Assembly: GCF_900182605.1 (NCBI RefSeq)
Contig: NZ_FXTB01000003.1
Location: forward strand, 124,001 to 188,000
Length of the DNA: 64,000 nucleotides
From: Saccharicrinis carchari
GTDB taxonomy: Bacteria; Bacteroidota; Bacteroidia; Bacteroidales; Marinilabiliaceae
Direction: 5' to 3'
Below the pieces are notes generated by a model. That model was given only the letters and a program-made list of their open reading frames with translations, searched no databases and was not told where the DNA came from. The position numbers and the translations under genes were made by a program. This document shows, in pieces, positions 63,213 through 64,000 of this stretch. Positions within the stretch are counted from its first letter, which is position 1. The number at the start of each line of letters is the position of its first letter.

Positions 63213-63637
63213 GCTTCTTTTTTTATCTAACCTGAATTAATAAAACAGACCAGTAACATTTTGTATTACAGGATTAAACGCACAAAATTTTCAAATACGC
63301 ACGGAGCCAATTCGTATATTCAATTTTTGAATTAATAGTCAATTGTCACAGACGAATTGGATAGCGTAGCAACAACCAAGCTCAGGCAATGCAAGCATTG
63401 ATATCCACATGCGGTAGGTCACTTTGTAATTTCAGCTCGATCTTAAGCTTTGACAAATAATATTCTAGCGTATTCTTTCCATTTTTAATTGGCTGTAGCC
63501 ATATGCCGTAATAATTGGTTCAAACTTTTAAATTATATCATTAAAAACCGGTAAAAAACTACCGGTTACAGAAAACTTTAAAAACTTTTTGCATATAAAT
63601 AGTTTCCGACTGACATTTGTTTATTACTTTTGTCGGT
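63213..63637. other. Intergenic region with possible gene remnant
   Basis: The minus strand is open from 63519 to a stop at 63382 and reads NYYGIWLQPIKNGKN, TLEYYLSKLKIELKLQ and SDLPHVDINACIA. The frame has no start codon and a stop just upstream, so it could be the end of a decayed gene; I do not recognise it. An AACCGGTA/TACCGGTT hairpin (63546-63567) and the regulator's leader fill the rest. Confidence 0.35.
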
Positions 63638-64000
63638 ATGAGTGAAAAAGATCCATATATAGATAAAATAACGCCTCTTTTTTTGCAGTATGGCATAAAG
63701 AGCGTAAGCATGGACGATATTGCCGGAAAACTGGGAGTTTCAAAAAAAACACTGTACCAGATTTATACCGATAAAACCGAATTGGTGAAAAAAACCATGG
63801 CAAACATTAAGGCTTCCATGCAGCACATTATTAACGATTACAATAAATCGGATTTAAATGTGATTGAGAAAGAAATTGAGCAGCGGAAAAAGTATCTCAA
63901 AACCTACCGTGCGTTAAAACCCGGCTTTATCTACGATTTAAAAAAGTTTTATCCGGATCTATATAACGATTTCCACGCTTTTAAATCGGATTTTATAGGC
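63638..64000 (+). CDS. TetR-family regulator, 3' end outside window
   Basis: The frame from ATG 63638 runs to the window edge (121 codons). The N-terminal HTH is typical: ITPLFLQYGIKSVSMDDIAGKLGVSKKTLYQIYTDKTEL, cited as residues 11-49. The ligand domain is cut off. TACTTTTG about 12 bp before the start (63626-63633) resembles a -7 box but is too close to the ATG unless the mRNA has almost no leader. Its target is likely a downstream efflux or envelope operon, but this is guesswork. Confidence 0.9.
   Translation, partial: MSEKDPYIDKITPLFLQYGIKSVSMDDIAGKLGVSKKTLYQIYTDKTELVKKTMANIKASMQHIINDYNKSDLNVIEKEIEQRKKYLKTYRALKPGFIYDLKKFYPDLYNDFHAFKSDFIG

Overview
The window looks like a low-GC chromosome segment of a member of the Bacteroidota, probably from the Bacteroidales/Marinilabiliales side. 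The grounds are a type IX secretion C-terminal tail on a secreted nuclease, PorT-like and DUF4292/DUF3098/DUF2797 families, the ftsX-DUF3098-uppP-truB-queA gene order, TAnnTTTG promoter boxes and few Shine-Dalgarno sites. Placement below phylum is inference. Most of the window is housekeeping; the accessory DNA lies at the left edge (1-2.6 kb) and at 39.5-42.5 kb.

Layout. 1-2.6 kb: three minus-strand units (a cut-off Fic protein, a zinc-ribbon membrane protein and a PIN-toxin/antitoxin pair) separated by copies of a ~130 bp structured repeat that resembles integron attC sites, so this looks like a gene-cassette array without a visible integrase. 2.8-5.8 kb: an operon of an MscS-like channel, a soluble MgtE-like regulatory protein and the MgtE magnesium channel. 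6.1-13.7 kb: envelope proteins, a U32 tRNA-modification-type protein, a cation efflux pump, a rhodanese and HemW. 13.7-15.8 kb: a parS-like palindrome, VanZ, Rrf2 and RpiB, then 543 bp of AT-rich noncoding DNA with a DnaA-box match. From here 13 genes in a row run on the plus strand (nadA, receiver, ruvB, flippase, dut, TPR lipoprotein, DUF4292, EnvC-like, HATPase, ybeY, mnmG, ade, uvrC), with two more parS-like sites flanking the start of ade. This is consistent with the chromosomal origin region lying near 15.5 kb.

30-39.5 kb: lipoate ligase, D-Tyr-tRNA deacylase, a protealysin-type M4 protease with its emfourin-type inhibitor, NAD kinase, ManA, the lysine pathway pair aspartokinase/LysA, TcdA and TatD. 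39.7-42.5 kb: an intact IS256-family element followed by gene debris (an ORF apparently cut by the IS, an Rhs fragment, a frameshifted RelE/ParE toxin). 42.5-46.6 kb: a sigma-54 response regulator facing a hybrid histidine kinase. 46.6-59 kb: uridine kinase, a PolB-type exonuclease, phosphofructokinase, universal stress protein, photolyase, a 167 bp MITE-like inverted-repeat element, the queA-truB-uppP-DUF3098-ftsX operon, a patatin, a PAQR protein and a methyltransferase. 59-64 kb: ArsR, QueD-like, T9SS endonuclease I, MazG-like, DeoC and a TetR regulator cut by the window end. No rRNA, tRNA or CRISPR array was seen.
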